NCBI GenBank assembly: GCA_007131745.1
Contig: SLPX01000270.1
Span: 1-42,470, forward strand
Origin: Myxococcales bacterium
Lineage (GTDB): Bacteria > Myxococcota > Polyangia > HGW-17 > SLPX01
Reading direction: 5' to 3'
DNA: 42,470 nt
In this document: one piece after another, positions 7,184 through 16,264 of the stretch
Numbering within the stretch: the first letter of the stretch is position 1
How the letters are laid out: the number at the start of each line of letters is the position of its first letter
Position numbers and translations under genes: made by a program
Notes under the pieces: generated by a model
What the model was told of the DNA's origin: nothing
The model's input: only the letters and a program-made list of their open reading frames with translations
The model's database searches: none

Positions 7184-9978
7184 CTTGAAGGCGTGGTGTC
7201 CGCGCCCGGTTCCCTGCTTCTCTCCTTGTCCAGGATCTTTATTCTGGCTATCCGGTAATCAAGCCTTCTCGCCTCTCCGCGGTCTCCCCGCTTGACGGCC
7301 AGATCGCGAAGCACTACCAGGAACTGCACCTGGGTTTTGGGCTTCATGTCCGGCATCTCCCTGAGCCCTTTTTGAAGCATTTCCCGAGCAGCCTCGTGCT
7401 TTCCGAGTTTCAGAGCATTTCGAGCAGCGGCAAGGATTAACGATGTGTCGCGTGGGTACAAAACAAGTGCATCGGCCAGGAGATCGTGAGCTTGTTTCCG
7501 ATCCAATGCTTTTTCATAAATGTCCGCGGCAGCGAGGTATGCGCGAGGGGTTTTGGAAACATCCAGTATTCTGAGCGCCCAGTGAAGGGCCTCCCCGGTT
7601 CGACCTGCCCGGGCCAGCATCTCCGGCACCGAGTGCATTCTTCTTATTTCTTCCGGCCAGCGCCGCGCGGCCTGCTCGAACGTGGAAACAGCTGCCTCGG
7701 TGCGGCCCTTACTGAGAAAGTTCTCCGCCACCAGGAAGAAAATCCGCCGGTCCGGAACCAGCCGGCCGGCAATGACATCTCCCATGAACAACCTGTATCC
7801 CGTGTTCCACCCGGTCTCCGCGAACTCCATTGTCAAGTTCGTGATCATGGGAAGACCTGTACTTGAAGATGCAATCGCCGCGGACCGCATGGAATGGAAA
7901 GAAGCCTCCCTTTGTGATGCATGAGCGTCAAGCCTGGCAATCGTAAGATCCACGAGATAGTCTACAACGGTTTTTACTGGAACCAATCCCCTTTCCAGGG
8001 AACGGGCCAACTCAGCGTGCGCCTGTTCGTAGGCTCCCGCGGTTGCCAGGATCCTGCTCGCCAGCAGATGCGGCCGAGGATCGTTTGAAGAAAGGGATAT
8101 GGCGTGATTCACCCACCGGAGCGGTTCGCCTTCCCTTCGACTGAAGAGGATAAAGGCCTTGAGATAGTGCAGATAGTAATCAGCCGGATGGCGTCTCAAC
8201 GCGGCTGAAACCAGTTCGTGAGCATCGGCCGTGCGGCCTTTTTTCAAGGCCGACTCAACCCGGTGCGTCTCATTGAGCAGGCTGTTCGGAGCGGCCCAGA
8301 AAATTCCGGTCAGAGCAGCCGCTAAACCTGTACAGATAACCGCTGATACGACGGCCAAACGGACAATGCCCAATTTTTTGGAACGTCTTTTCCTGGATCT
8401 CTTCGCGGGATCTGGTTTTGAAACTTCGCTTTTTTCCAGGGACGGGGACGTACTCTCGTCCGGTTTTTTTACACGCCGCTTGGAAAATGGTTTGCGGTCA
8501 ACGGAAAGAGGTTTTCCGGATGCAGCCACAAAACCCACCAGTGCTGCAGCCAGGAATGCTGTTCCAGGGAATTCCAGGTTGAAATCCACCAGGTTTTGAA
8601 AGAAAAGTCCTGAAAGCGCTCCGACCGCGCCGCACGCGGCCGGATCCCAGATCGTCCGCCGGGCAAACTTCACCAAGAATACCGCGGCAAGAGTCAGAAA
8701 CAATATCAACGCGGGAAGCCCAAGTTCCACAGCGGTCTGCACAATTATGTTTTCCGCGTGGTGAACCGAACCCCTCCTGTCGGGAGGCGTCTTAGTAGCG
8801 ACCGCGACTCGGTACGAACCACTGCCGACCCCGGTTACCGGATGCTCCCGGGCCACTTCCATGCCTTCCCACCACATGGCTATCTTGGTGTCTTCCGAAA
8901 TTCCTTCAAGCCCCTTTACACCGTACGCGTCCCTCACCACTTGAACCGAAGGGATGAGGCCGATGATCACGACCACCGCGGCCGCAAGCAGCTTTAAGGC
9001 AAACTCCTTTTCCATGTGCCCGTTGCGGTACAAGCTTACAACGATGATCAAGAGGCCGGGGAAAAACCCAAGGTGCGCGCCGCGGCTTCTTGCAAGAAAA
9101 CAGAGAAAAACCGGAAAAATACCTAAGGCTAAAACGGCCCACCGCTTTCGCGACGGCGGTATTGTCAGAGACAGCCCTATGTGAAAAAGCCCGGCCGCAA
9201 GATAAAAACCTCCCGCGTGGTTCTCGTTTACAAAAGGGGCCACCGCATTTCCAACGCTTGCCGCCGGTTGATATAACCACCAGATTCGATCATCCCCGGA
9301 AAGATAGTTTACCAGGGAAAAAACCGAGAGCGTCAGCAAACAGACATCCAGAGCCCAGGCAAACCTGACGCCTCGGGAGCGACGACGGCACACTATTATC
9401 GTTGTAAAAACTAGCAGAGCGAAAGAGCTGTAGTGCAAAAGGCCCATCACCGCGGCCGGCTTGTCCCATGCAATAGGCCGGGTCGCTGAAAGCCCGAGTG
9501 CCTGAAAAACATCTCCCAGGCGAACCGAGGTCGCGGGATCCACCAGGTCGCGAACCGCGGGCGGCAATGGAATAAGTTGAAAGAGAACAACGCACGCCAT
9601 GGCCGCGGGAATATAAAAAGCCCAACCAGGCTTCAAATCCGAAAGAGATGTCCGCGCGCCCAGGGAATTGACGAGCAACGCGGTTGCAGCCAAAATCGCG
9701 GCCGCAACTCCGAGGTGCGCGCGCACGTTCTCGTGCACCGAACCCACCAACACAGCGGCCACGGTCACGGTGGCGCAAAGCCCGTAGAGAAGAAAAGGTC
9801 TCAGCAGGAAAACAGCCCAGGATGCTGCTCTCCCCCCTTTTCCATCAGGAATCGAAGATCTTCGGCCTGACTGTCTGGAACCGGGTCGTTCCGGCCCGTC
9901 GGAGCTTGCTGAAGCAGGGTCCGCGGAGCCGGCCGCCGGATCTATTGATCCGGTTTTAAAAGAGCCTTTCCGGGACAA
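7168..9978 (-). CDS. O-antigen polymerase/ligase-like membrane protein (Wzy_C) with C-terminal TPRs
   Basis: 936 residues. The cytoplasmic basic N-terminus is followed by about a dozen hydrophobic segments (roughly residues 50-475). The signature periplasmic loop of the O-antigen ligase/polymerase family is seen in EHPVTGVGSGSYRVAV, then VHHAENIIVQTAVELGLPAL. A second membrane anchor follows a Ser/Lys-rich linker (about 545-570), and a TPR-rich region (about 580-900) ends the protein. The membrane part should join or ligate lipid-linked glycan repeats at the periplasmic face. TPRs probably bind partners. The start overlaps the OPX gene by 23 bp, so the pair is one transcription unit. A polymerase role is favoured over core ligation because of the export genes beside it. 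Confidence 0.88.
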   Translation of the reverse strand: MSRKGSFKTGSIDPAAGSADPASASSDGPERPGSRQSGRRSSIPDGKGGRAASWAVFLLRPFLLYGLCATVTVAAVLVGSVHENVRAHLGVAAAILAATALLVNSLGARTSLSDLKPGWAFYIPAAMACVVLFQLIPLPPAVRDLVDPATSVRLGDVFQALGLSATRPIAWDKPAAVMGLLHYSSFALLVFTTIIVCRRRSRGVRFAWALDVCLLTLSVFSLVNYLSGDDRIWWLYQPAASVGNAVAPFVNENHAGGFYLAAGLFHIGLSLTIPPSRKRWAVLALGIFPVFLCFLARSRGAHLGFFPGLLIIVVSLYRNGHMEKEFALKLLAAAVVVIIGLIPSVQVVRDAYGVKGLEGISEDTKIAMWWEGMEVAREHPVTGVGSGSYRVAVATKTPPDRRGSVHHAENIIVQTAVELGLPALILFLTLAAVFLVKFARRTIWDPAACGAVGALSGLFFQNLVDFNLEFPGTAFLAAALVGFVAASGKPLSVDRKPFSKRRVKKPDESTSPSLEKSEVSKPDPAKRSRKRRSKKLGIVRLAVVSAVICTGLAAALTGIFWAAPNSLLNETHRVESALKKGRTADAHELVSAALRRHPADYYLHYLKAFILFSRREGEPLRWVNHAISLSSNDPRPHLLASRILATAGAYEQAHAELARSLERGLVPVKTVVDYLVDLTIARLDAHASQREASFHSMRSAAIASSSTGLPMITNLTMEFAETGWNTGYRLFMGDVIAGRLVPDRRIFFLVAENFLSKGRTEAAVSTFEQAARRWPEEIRRMHSVPEMLARAGRTGEALHWALRILDVSKTPRAYLAAADIYEKALDRKQAHDLLADALVLYPRDTSLILAAARNALKLGKHEAAREMLQKGLREMPDMKPKTQVQFLVVLRDLAVKRGDRGEARRLDYRIARIKILDKERSREPGADTTPSRDSQD

Positions 9979-10603
9979 AGATCACATCCCCTGGTCTGAG
10001 CATGAAATTCTGGCGTCTGCCTTCACCGATATCTCGAACCTGGACGCGCATCCGGTGCTTGCGTCCGTCTATCATCCTTGTAACCGTGGTCGAGTTTGTA
10101 TCAGCCCTATCAGTGAACCCTCCCGCTTCGGTTACTGCTTCGATGATGTTCATGTTGTCGGTGTACGTGATCACTCCGGGTTTTTTTACCTGACCGAACA
10201 CGGTGATTCTCTTGCTCTTGTAGTCGGTCACCAGGACATGCACCTGGGGGTTTCTGAAATACCCCCGCGAAAGCTCCTTGGCCAGCCTTCTTGCGATCTC
10301 AGGCGGGGTGAGCCCCTCAACTTTCACCTGTTGAACATAAGGATAGTGAAGCGTACCGTCGGCTTCCACCCTGAACTTGGTCGGGAGCTTTTCTTCACCC
10401 AGAAGAGTTATTTCCAGCTCATCGCCCGGACCGACCGTTGTATCCACGTACCCCTTGGGCGGCTCGCCCTTGATGACCGAAGTCTGAGGCCCCCTGTGGC
10501 AACCGGAAAAAAGGATGAGCATAAGAAAAAGACAATGTCTTATCTGGAAAAAACCCGCGCCTCTTGAATTGTTTGAAGCTCTTTTCCGGATCAGGGCAAA
10601 CAT
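9956..10603 (-). CDS. Short OPX polysaccharide export lipoprotein (Wza-like, SLBB)
   Basis: 215 residues. The lipoprotein signal ends at LILFSGC (Cys35). The polysaccharide-export domain begins at VGPGDELEITLLGEEKLP, and an SLBB-like domain has ITVFGQVKKPGVITYTDN followed by IIEAVTEAGGFTDRA. It ends with MLRPGDVIFVPERLF directly after the SLBB fold, so the C-terminal outer-membrane helix of E. coli Wza is absent. Such short OPX proteins are known to work with a separate beta-barrel; the adjacent upstream gene encodes one. It should form the periplasmic part of the export channel. No Shine-Dalgarno is visible; the ATG lies 6 bp after the porin stop, so coupled translation is likely. Confidence 0.92.
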   Translation of the reverse strand: MFALIRKRASNNSRGAGFFQIRHCLFLMLILFSGCHRGPQTSVIKGEPPKGYVDTTVGPGDELEITLLGEEKLPTKFRVEADGTLHYPYVQQVKVEGLTPPEIARRLAKELSRGYFRNPQVHVLVTDYKSKRITVFGQVKKPGVITYTDNMNIIEAVTEAGGFTDRADTNSTTVTRMIDGRKHRMRVQVRDIGEGRRQNFMLRPGDVIFVPERLF

Positions 10604-10609
10604 GAAAAA

Positions 10610-12013
10610 TCAATATGCAAAGTTCAGATTGAGATAAGCCAGGTGCTTAACGAAATCGGGATCGTTTCTGACCCCTTCATCAATGCTGATGGTATAGAAG
10701 TTCGTAGCATTCGCGTAGAGGGTGTATCCCAGTCTTGCCGACATCCAGCCGGTGATGTGATAAGCCACCGAAAGCCCGGCCTGGAACCCGTGATCGGTCC
10801 GCTCGCATTCATTATTCGTTTCACCTGCTGAGCAACCCGGCCCTTCAAACCCTTCCGGCAGTTCAGCTCCGTGGTATTCGGCCATTATCCATCTGAAGGT
10901 CGCTGCAATATCGATCTTGTTGATGATCTGGTGGTGATAGGTCAGGTACGCTGTGTTCATGCTGAAGAAATCGCCCCACATGGAATCCCGGAAGTCATGC
11001 TGGTAACCCAGGACGATCTTCGCTGTCGGCGCCACATCCCATGTCATGTCCAACATGGCCAAGGGGAGATTGAAGTTTTTGACGTCACTGTCTTTGTACC
11101 AGCTATAACCGTAGCCTATTCCCACGTTGAACGAAAGCGTCGGCGCGAACCTGCCGGTGACCCCGGCCATGACCCTGATCGGCCAAGAATCGTTGTTTTT
11201 GTAAACGATGGCATCGTCCGCAAAATCGGACATGTAGCTTATGAACTGCCAATTAGCGCCCACCCAAAAAGCCGTCTGGGGAAAAAACTTCCACTTGGCC
11301 CTGAATTCGGGCTGATGGTAGTAGTAGTTACCGTGCCTCACATCACGGTCTTCAAAAACATCCACCACGAAACGATAACCCAACCGGAGATCTATCAACC
11401 CACCGCCCGGACGGTATGACACGCCCGCTCCTATTACGTTCATGTTTCGGTCGAAGTTTTGATTGTTCGGCAGGTAGCGCGGCTGGCTGGTTCGCACGTA
11501 GTTTTCATGCAAATCAAAAGAAACCGTACCCTTTGGAAAAGCCTGGAGCAAAAACCCCACGTTCGCGCCGTGAAAATCTCTTTTTCGCCTGGTGGATAGT
11601 TCCTGCAGATATCGCTTGTACGAGTATCCCAACACGAGATCGTAGAGAAGCTTTGGAAAAGAATCTTCGTCCACACCTTCGGTGTTTCCAAGGACTATCG
11701 CGGGCCGAAGTCCCATGTACACAGAACCGATGTCCTCTTCGCCGTGTGTGTTGGACGAATAGAAAACATTGGAGTCGTAACCGAACTCCAGGTCGAGACC
11801 TGCATGAAAGCGGGAAGAACCCAATTTCAAACCAGGCATCCGGGATGAAGGTTTTCCCCTTATCTGGGAACCCGCGCCGCCGAAACCCGAGCTGACCTGC
11901 GCGGAACTGTTCACGGGCGATCCGCCGGTGATCTGCGCTGAAGCGGGAGCGGCCCACAAAACCAGCGCAAGCAAGAAAACTCCAAGCTTTATTCCATGCC
12001 GATACAGATTCAT
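10610..12013 (-). CDS. Outer-membrane beta-barrel porin of polysaccharide export locus
   Basis: 467 residues with a clear signal peptide (MNLYRHGIKLGVFLLALVLWAAPASA, cut after about residue 26 - given in pieces: MNLYRHGIKLG, then VFLLALVLWAAPASA). The mature part is made of alternating amphipathic strands rich in Tyr, Trp and Phe, with strand-like segments such as AGLDLEFGYDSNVFY, LVLGYSYKRYL and TAYLTYHHQI, and it ends LAYLNLNFAY with a C-terminal aromatic residue, as outer-membrane barrels do. It looks like the putative beta-barrel porin family found beside Wza-type genes. It probably provides the outer-membrane pore for the short OPX protein. Confidence 0.85.
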   Translation of the reverse strand: MNLYRHGIKLGVFLLALVLWAAPASAQITGGSPVNSSAQVSSGFGGAGSQIRGKPSSRMPGLKLGSSRFHAGLDLEFGYDSNVFYSSNTHGEEDIGSVYMGLRPAIVLGNTEGVDEDSFPKLLYDLVLGYSYKRYLQELSTRRKRDFHGANVGFLLQAFPKGTVSFDLHENYVRTSQPRYLPNNQNFDRNMNVIGAGVSYRPGGGLIDLRLGYRFVVDVFEDRDVRHGNYYYHQPEFRAKWKFFPQTAFWVGANWQFISYMSDFADDAIVYKNNDSWPIRVMAGVTGRFAPTLSFNVGIGYGYSWYKDSDVKNFNLPLAMLDMTWDVAPTAKIVLGYQHDFRDSMWGDFFSMNTAYLTYHHQIINKIDIAATFRWIMAEYHGAELPEGFEGPGCSAGETNNECERTDHGFQAGLSVAYHITGWMSARLGYTLYANATNFYTISIDEGVRNDPDFVKHLAYLNLNFAY

Positions 12014-12186
12014 AATCCCCGGACCCGGTTTCTATTCAGTAATTTCCGGACGAAAAGCAACGACAAATTCCAATCCGAAAACGCATATGTTTTAACTAGA
12101 TACATACAAAACTGTCAATGGTCAATTCAACCTCATCAACCCCGCCAATTCGTCGCCGACCTGTTTAATTTTGCAGCAAAAACCGC

Positions 12187-12777
12187 TCAAAAATAGGGAG
12201 ATACCTCTGGCGGTCTTCCGATTATGACCTCATCCACCACAACCGCGCTTCCACTCAATCCCGCCGGAGGTTCCGTGGGATCTTCCACCGGGATGGAAGG
12301 ATCTATGTCAACTGTCACCTTGGTTTCTCCGGTATAGGTCAACTCCTCACCGGAGCAACCCTCGGCTTCGCGTCTTATGTTTTCGGCCTGTTCTTTGAAT
12401 ATAGCCATCTTTTCGTAGAGAATGCGGCTCTTGTCCCCGGTTTCATCGGTCGGGGCCACGGATCTCAGTTCCTTGAGTTCCTTTCTCGCAAGGCCGATCA
12501 CTGTATTGATCTGGGCAAGTTTCTCCTGCACGCAGTTTATACGTATGATGTCCTTTGTCTTACGAGCTGCTGAAAGATACTCGCGTACTTTTTCCCCGGC
12601 TTGTTCAGCGGCCCAGAGTTCCATTGCACCTCGACGGAGCGCTTCATTGGGAGAAATCGCCTCGCCCGTTGTTTCATCGAAATCGGATTCCTCGGCCCTT
12701 ACCCTCGGGCCCAGGAAAGCGATGCATAACAACATGCATCCAAGAACAGACCATTTAATTATGGAGCGGAAATTCAT
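12187..12777 (-). CDS. Periplasmic coiled-coil protein of the export locus, unknown function
   Basis: 196 residues. The signal peptide spans about residues 1-28 (ending PRVRAEE). The mature protein is largely helical (residues 40-140, heptad-like with EKLAQINTVIGLARKELKEL), has two Cys residues (INCVQEK and EGCSGEE) and ends in a Pro-rich tail (DPSIPVEDPTEPPAG). Similar signal-bearing helical proteins with an acidic Pro-rich tail accompany OPX genes in Myxococcota, from memory. The ATG at 12777 is chosen over the upstream 12816 because AAGGAG lies 6 nt before it. The gap 12014-12186 to the porin gene holds nothing recognisable. The function is not known. Confidence 0.75.
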   Translation of the reverse strand: MNFRSIIKWSVLGCMLLCIAFLGPRVRAEESDFDETTGEAISPNEALRRGAMELWAAEQAGEKVREYLSAARKTKDIIRINCVQEKLAQINTVIGLARKELKELRSVAPTDETGDKSRILYEKMAIFKEQAENIRREAEGCSGEELTYTGETKVTVDIDPSIPVEDPTEPPAGLSGSAVVVDEVIIGRPPEVSPYF

Positions 12778-12994
12778 GCCCGTCTCCTTTCGAGCTAAGC
12801 TCAAAAACATAAACATAGTATTGTTTGCATCGGAGAGGCAGTCAACCGAAAAAAATTTTTTTCTCGGACATTAGTTTCCCAACCGCTTCCATGCCTCCTA
12901 AAACGTTTATGTTATTTTTTAATACTCTTACATACTATATGATAATATGCAAGCTTTGATCGCATCTCATGGTCTGGTGTTATTTGTTTTTGTT

Positions 12995-13717
12995 TCAAGC
13001 CTCGGGATCTCCACCCATCACAAGCGCATTGGCCCGAGCGAGCGACTCAAAGGTGCCGGCATCCGTCCACCAACCTTTCAATACATCGAACTCCATTTCA
13101 CCCCGGCTGATGTATGCATTGTTCACGTCGGTTATCTCCAGTTCCCGACGGGCCGAAGGACGCAACCCTGCTATGATGTCGAATACCGCGGTGTCGTACA
13201 TGTAGATCCCCGTAACGACATGTGAACTCTTGGGCGCTTCGGGTTTCTCGATGATCCCGGCCAACCTGTTTTCCTTCAGTTCGGCCACACCGAACCGTTC
13301 CGGGTGATCTACTTCTTTCAACAAAATGCGCGCTCCCTTTTCCTGGCGGGCAAATGCATCCACGTATGGGTTCAGGTTGTCTTCAAAAATATTATCTCCC
13401 AAAACAACAATCATCCTGCCGCCACGCGCAAAATCCGCGGCCAAGCCAAGCGCCTGGGCTATGCCCCCAGGTTCATCCTGGACACGATAGGTAAACCGGC
13501 AATCAAAATCCCGGCCGCTGCCGAGCAACCCCACCACCGCGCCCATGTGTTCGGTACCGGTTACAACCAACACATCCCGTATTCCTGCCCCGAGAAGCTT
13601 TTTTATCGGGTGAAAAATCATGGGCTCGGAACCCACGGGAAGCAGGTGCTTGTTCGTCACTTTCGTGAGAGGATAGAGGCGCGATCCGCTGCCTCCGGCC
13701 AGAATTATCCCTTTCAT
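12995..13717 (-). CDS. rmlA: Glucose-1-phosphate thymidylyltransferase-like sugar nucleotidyltransferase
   Basis: 240 residues in the cytoplasm. The nucleotide-binding motif is at the N-terminus (IILAGGSGSRLYPLTKVTNK), followed by LLPVGSEPMI, VVLGDNIFED, ERFGVAE, IIEKPEAPKS and WWTDAGTFESL, all standard RmlA features. It should form dTDP-glucose from glucose-1-phosphate and dTTP. It is about 50 residues shorter at the C-terminus than the allosteric RmlA (about 290), like the short archaeal-type and spore-coat enzymes, so the exact sugar and base are less certain. The ATG at 13717 with AGGAAGG upstream is preferred to the frame start at 13810, which overlaps rmlD. No rmlB or rmlC is in the window. 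Confidence 0.88.
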   Translation of the reverse strand: MKGIILAGGSGSRLYPLTKVTNKHLLPVGSEPMIFHPIKKLLGAGIRDVLVVTGTEHMGAVVGLLGSGRDFDCRFTYRVQDEPGGIAQALGLAADFARGGRMIVVLGDNIFEDNLNPYVDAFARQEKGARILLKEVDHPERFGVAELKENRLAGIIEKPEAPKSSHVVTGIYMYDTAVFDIIAGLRPSARRELEITDVNNAYISRGEMEFDVLKGWWTDAGTFESLARANALVMGGDPEA

Positions 13718-13773
13718 GACACCTTCCTCATCAATTGCACAACCATCTTGAAAAAACCCTTTTCCGACAAGTA

Positions 13774-14721
13774 TCACACACCCAGGCTTTGGGCCAGGGC
13801 CGCCTTCCAATGTGGCATGATATCCATGTTCAACTCTTGGAGACGTCGGTTCTTCAAAACGTGAAATTCAGGCCTGGGAGCGGAAAGCTTATCAAGTCCG
13901 CCGGTTCGATATCGCGTTTGCATGTTGAGCAAGCGACAAATTTCCGCTCCGAAATCCGCCCACACACAGCTTCCGCCGCACGTCACATGATAGATCCCAC
14001 CATCCGGGTTTCGCTCTACCAGCAAGGCTGTCTGAAGAGCCAGGCTCCCGGTCCATGTTGGCGTCATAACGCGGGTGTCGTCCAAGACCAAATCCGGCCT
14101 TTCGAGGCGGGTGGGTAGTAATGAAGCGAAATTCACACCGTGCCTTCCGTACAGGTTGCCGGTTCTAAGCACAAGCGTCTTGCCGGGATTGTTCGCCAGG
14201 GCGAGCTTTTCTCCTTGAAGCTTGGACGCGGCATACCGTCCCATGGGAAGCGGATCGGGTTCAACAAGTTCATCGAACCCGGATTCGGGAATATTTTCGC
14301 ATACCCGTTCATAAACAAAATCCGTGGAAAAATGTATCAAACCAGCGCCTACCCGATGGGCTTCCGTTGCAATCGTACCCACTGCCGTTCCATTGACTTC
14401 CATCGCGGTTTCCGGATTTCTTTCCGCTCCGTCCACGTCGGTATAGGCCGCGCAATTTATCAAAACAGCGGGCCTGAAACGATCAAGTATTTCCCGCACC
14501 TTGTCCCTTTGGGTTATGTCACATTCCAACCTGGAAAAACCGTGCACTTCAATTTTGAGCTTTTTATTGGACAGTGGAGGGGCGGCGACAAACCCGTTGT
14601 CATTCAAAGACCGGGTCGACTCATTGTCGGCACCGAAAACATTCGCAAGTTCACGTCCGAGAGATCCCCCGGCGCCTAAAATACAGATGTTCCCGGCGCG
14701 GTCGGGCGACCTGAACGGCAT
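13774..14721 (-). CDS. rmlD: dTDP-4-dehydrorhamnose reductase-like SDR
   Basis: 315 residues. The NAD(P)-binding motif is ILGAGGSLGREL (14-25). NCAAYTDVDGAERNPETAM (from 89), HFSTDFVYE (130-138) and the catalytic YAASK (Tyr163, Lys167) mark the RmlD family, which reduces dTDP-4-keto-rhamnose to dTDP-rhamnose. Two insertions (about residues 32-60 and 139-160) are longer than usual. The gene starts 17 bp after the GltG-like stop and is followed by rmlA after 56 bp, so the motor block appears to read through into the sugar genes. A different 6-deoxy sugar product is possible. Confidence 0.87.
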   Translation of the reverse strand: MPFRSPDRAGNICILGAGGSLGRELANVFGADNESTRSLNDNGFVAAPPLSNKKLKIEVHGFSRLECDITQRDKVREILDRFRPAVLINCAAYTDVDGAERNPETAMEVNGTAVGTIATEAHRVGAGLIHFSTDFVYERVCENIPESGFDELVEPDPLPMGRYAASKLQGEKLALANNPGKTLVLRTGNLYGRHGVNFASLLPTRLERPDLVLDDTRVMTPTWTGSLALQTALLVERNPDGGIYHVTCGGSCVWADFGAEICRLLNMQTRYRTGGLDKLSAPRPEFHVLKNRRLQELNMDIMPHWKAALAQSLGV

Positions 14722-14737
14722 AAGCTCACCAAATAAA

Positions 14738-16237
14738 CTAGTAGGAAAAATTCACGGAGAATTTTTGAAAACCCTGAGCGCCTTGAGGAAGCCGCCATGA
14801 GTTGATATTGTTTCTGACCGCGGTCGTAAAGGATCCCGGGCATCCGCCGGCCACGTTGACATTGCTCAAACGCCCGTTCTTATTGATAATAAAGCTTATG
14901 TTCAATGAACATTTGAACCTGCTGGTCTGGAGATGAGAATCATATATTCTCCTGAGTCCATGAACTCTTGAACGTAAAGCATTTCTGATTTTTCCGGCAA
15001 GTGAACTCGGCACTTCGCCTCCCAGGCTGGGAATCTGGGCGGATGTTTTCGGCTTCGGCCCGGAGGGCTTCTTTATCTTGGGTTTGGACTCGGTTACATC
15101 CGCGGACGGCCCTGATATACCCTTTCCAACACCTTTGCCGGTACCCTTGATACGACTGCCCCCTGTACCCCTGGTAGCCGCGCCCGGCCCACCCCCGCCG
15201 TCTCCGCCCGCTGATCCGAACCTTTCGGCATCCCTGTCCAGAGCAGCGTTTTCCATGCCCCTGGCGAGACTGTCGCCACCGCTTTGCGCTATCGGTCCGG
15301 AACCATCGCCTTCGGTAGGAGTAAGAACAGAAGCCGTTCTGAAAGCGGCTCTTTCATCGTCCGCGTTGATTCCCGCCATCGTAAGCCCCCTTACGAGAGC
15401 ATCCTCGGTCTCGGCATCCAGTCTTTTCGGTTTACTCGGATCCGCCCGTTCTTCTCCGCTGTCTTCCGCTGGTCCGGCTTTTTTTGCCTTTTGTTTTTCA
15501 GCTACCTGTTCTTCTTCATCTCCGCCCTCTTCGGTCGCGGCTTGTTCGCCCGCGCCCGCGCCGCCGTCATCATCAGCCTTTCTTCTTTCCCTGGCTTCTT
15601 GAACCTGCCTCTGAACTTCAACCCTGACCACCCTGTCAAATCGTCCACCGCCTATGTGATCGGGTTTATCCACTACCAAAAACATTATGGCAAGCGCAAG
15701 GTGCGCTGCGAAAGTTCCGCTCATTATCGAACCGAAAGTCCAGTCCCATTCTCCAAAAAGCCCTCCTCGTATAAACGAGGGCAAGCGAGATTTGGGCCTT
15801 ATAACGGGCGCCTTCACAAACTGAAATAGAACCGTCACGTCTCCCACTGTGAGTTTTCCGCGCGCTGAAGCATCCAGCTTCAGATACCAGAAATCTCCCC
15901 TCTTTTTCGCGACCCCCGCCTGTTTCAACTGCATCAATGTCTTTACTGCACCGCTTACCCCGATTCGCCCGTCCATCCCTTCAACAAATTTCAAACTGTA
16001 GGTGTCACCATCCACCTGAAGCAGATTGAAATGCGCGGGAAGATAGCCGGAGGGCACTATGAATGTGTTTCTGGCAGCTTGCCCGATTGACACATCCCCC
16101 CGCTCACGGATGAGCTTCTCCTCTATGATCCGCCCCCCTTGCACAATGCCTATTCTGAGGATCTTGGGCCTCTCCACCGGTTGAGGCTTTTTTGCGCCCG
16201 GTGTCTGTGCGGTTCTTGCAGCGTTCGCTTTCGTCAT
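14738..16237 (-). CDS. GltG/AgmX-PglI-like protein: FHA-like domain, one TM, TonB-like C-terminus
   Basis: 499 residues. Residues 25-142 form a cytoplasmic FHA-like beta domain (ILRIGIVQGG, DVSIGQAARNTFIVP, MDGRIGVSG, KLTVGDVTVLFQFV). One membrane helix follows (about 168-188). A long charged and Gly-rich periplasmic linker (200-400) leads to a compact C-terminal domain (about 405-499: IRNALRSRVHGLRRIYDSHL, then ISFIINKNGRLSNVNVAGGC and INSWRLPQG) of the AgmX/PglI or TonB-C type. The family's usual CYE is replaced by IYD. In Myxococcus, GltG has this build and links the inner-membrane motor to periplasmic partners. GGGAGG lies 6 nt before the ATG, within a short GGGG/CCCC hairpin. Confidence 0.88.
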   Translation of the reverse strand: MTKANAARTAQTPGAKKPQPVERPKILRIGIVQGGRIIEEKLIRERGDVSIGQAARNTFIVPSGYLPAHFNLLQVDGDTYSLKFVEGMDGRIGVSGAVKTLMQLKQAGVAKKRGDFWYLKLDASARGKLTVGDVTVLFQFVKAPVIRPKSRLPSFIRGGLFGEWDWTFGSIMSGTFAAHLALAIMFLVVDKPDHIGGGRFDRVVRVEVQRQVQEARERRKADDDGGAGAGEQAATEEGGDEEEQVAEKQKAKKAGPAEDSGEERADPSKPKRLDAETEDALVRGLTMAGINADDERAAFRTASVLTPTEGDGSGPIAQSGGDSLARGMENAALDRDAERFGSAGGDGGGGPGAATRGTGGSRIKGTGKGVGKGISGPSADVTESKPKIKKPSGPKPKTSAQIPSLGGEVPSSLAGKIRNALRSRVHGLRRIYDSHLQTSRFKCSLNISFIINKNGRLSNVNVAGGCPGSFTTAVRNNINSWRLPQGAQGFQKFSVNFSY

Positions 16238-16264
16238 TGGGGACCTCCCCCCGTTTTGCGCCCC

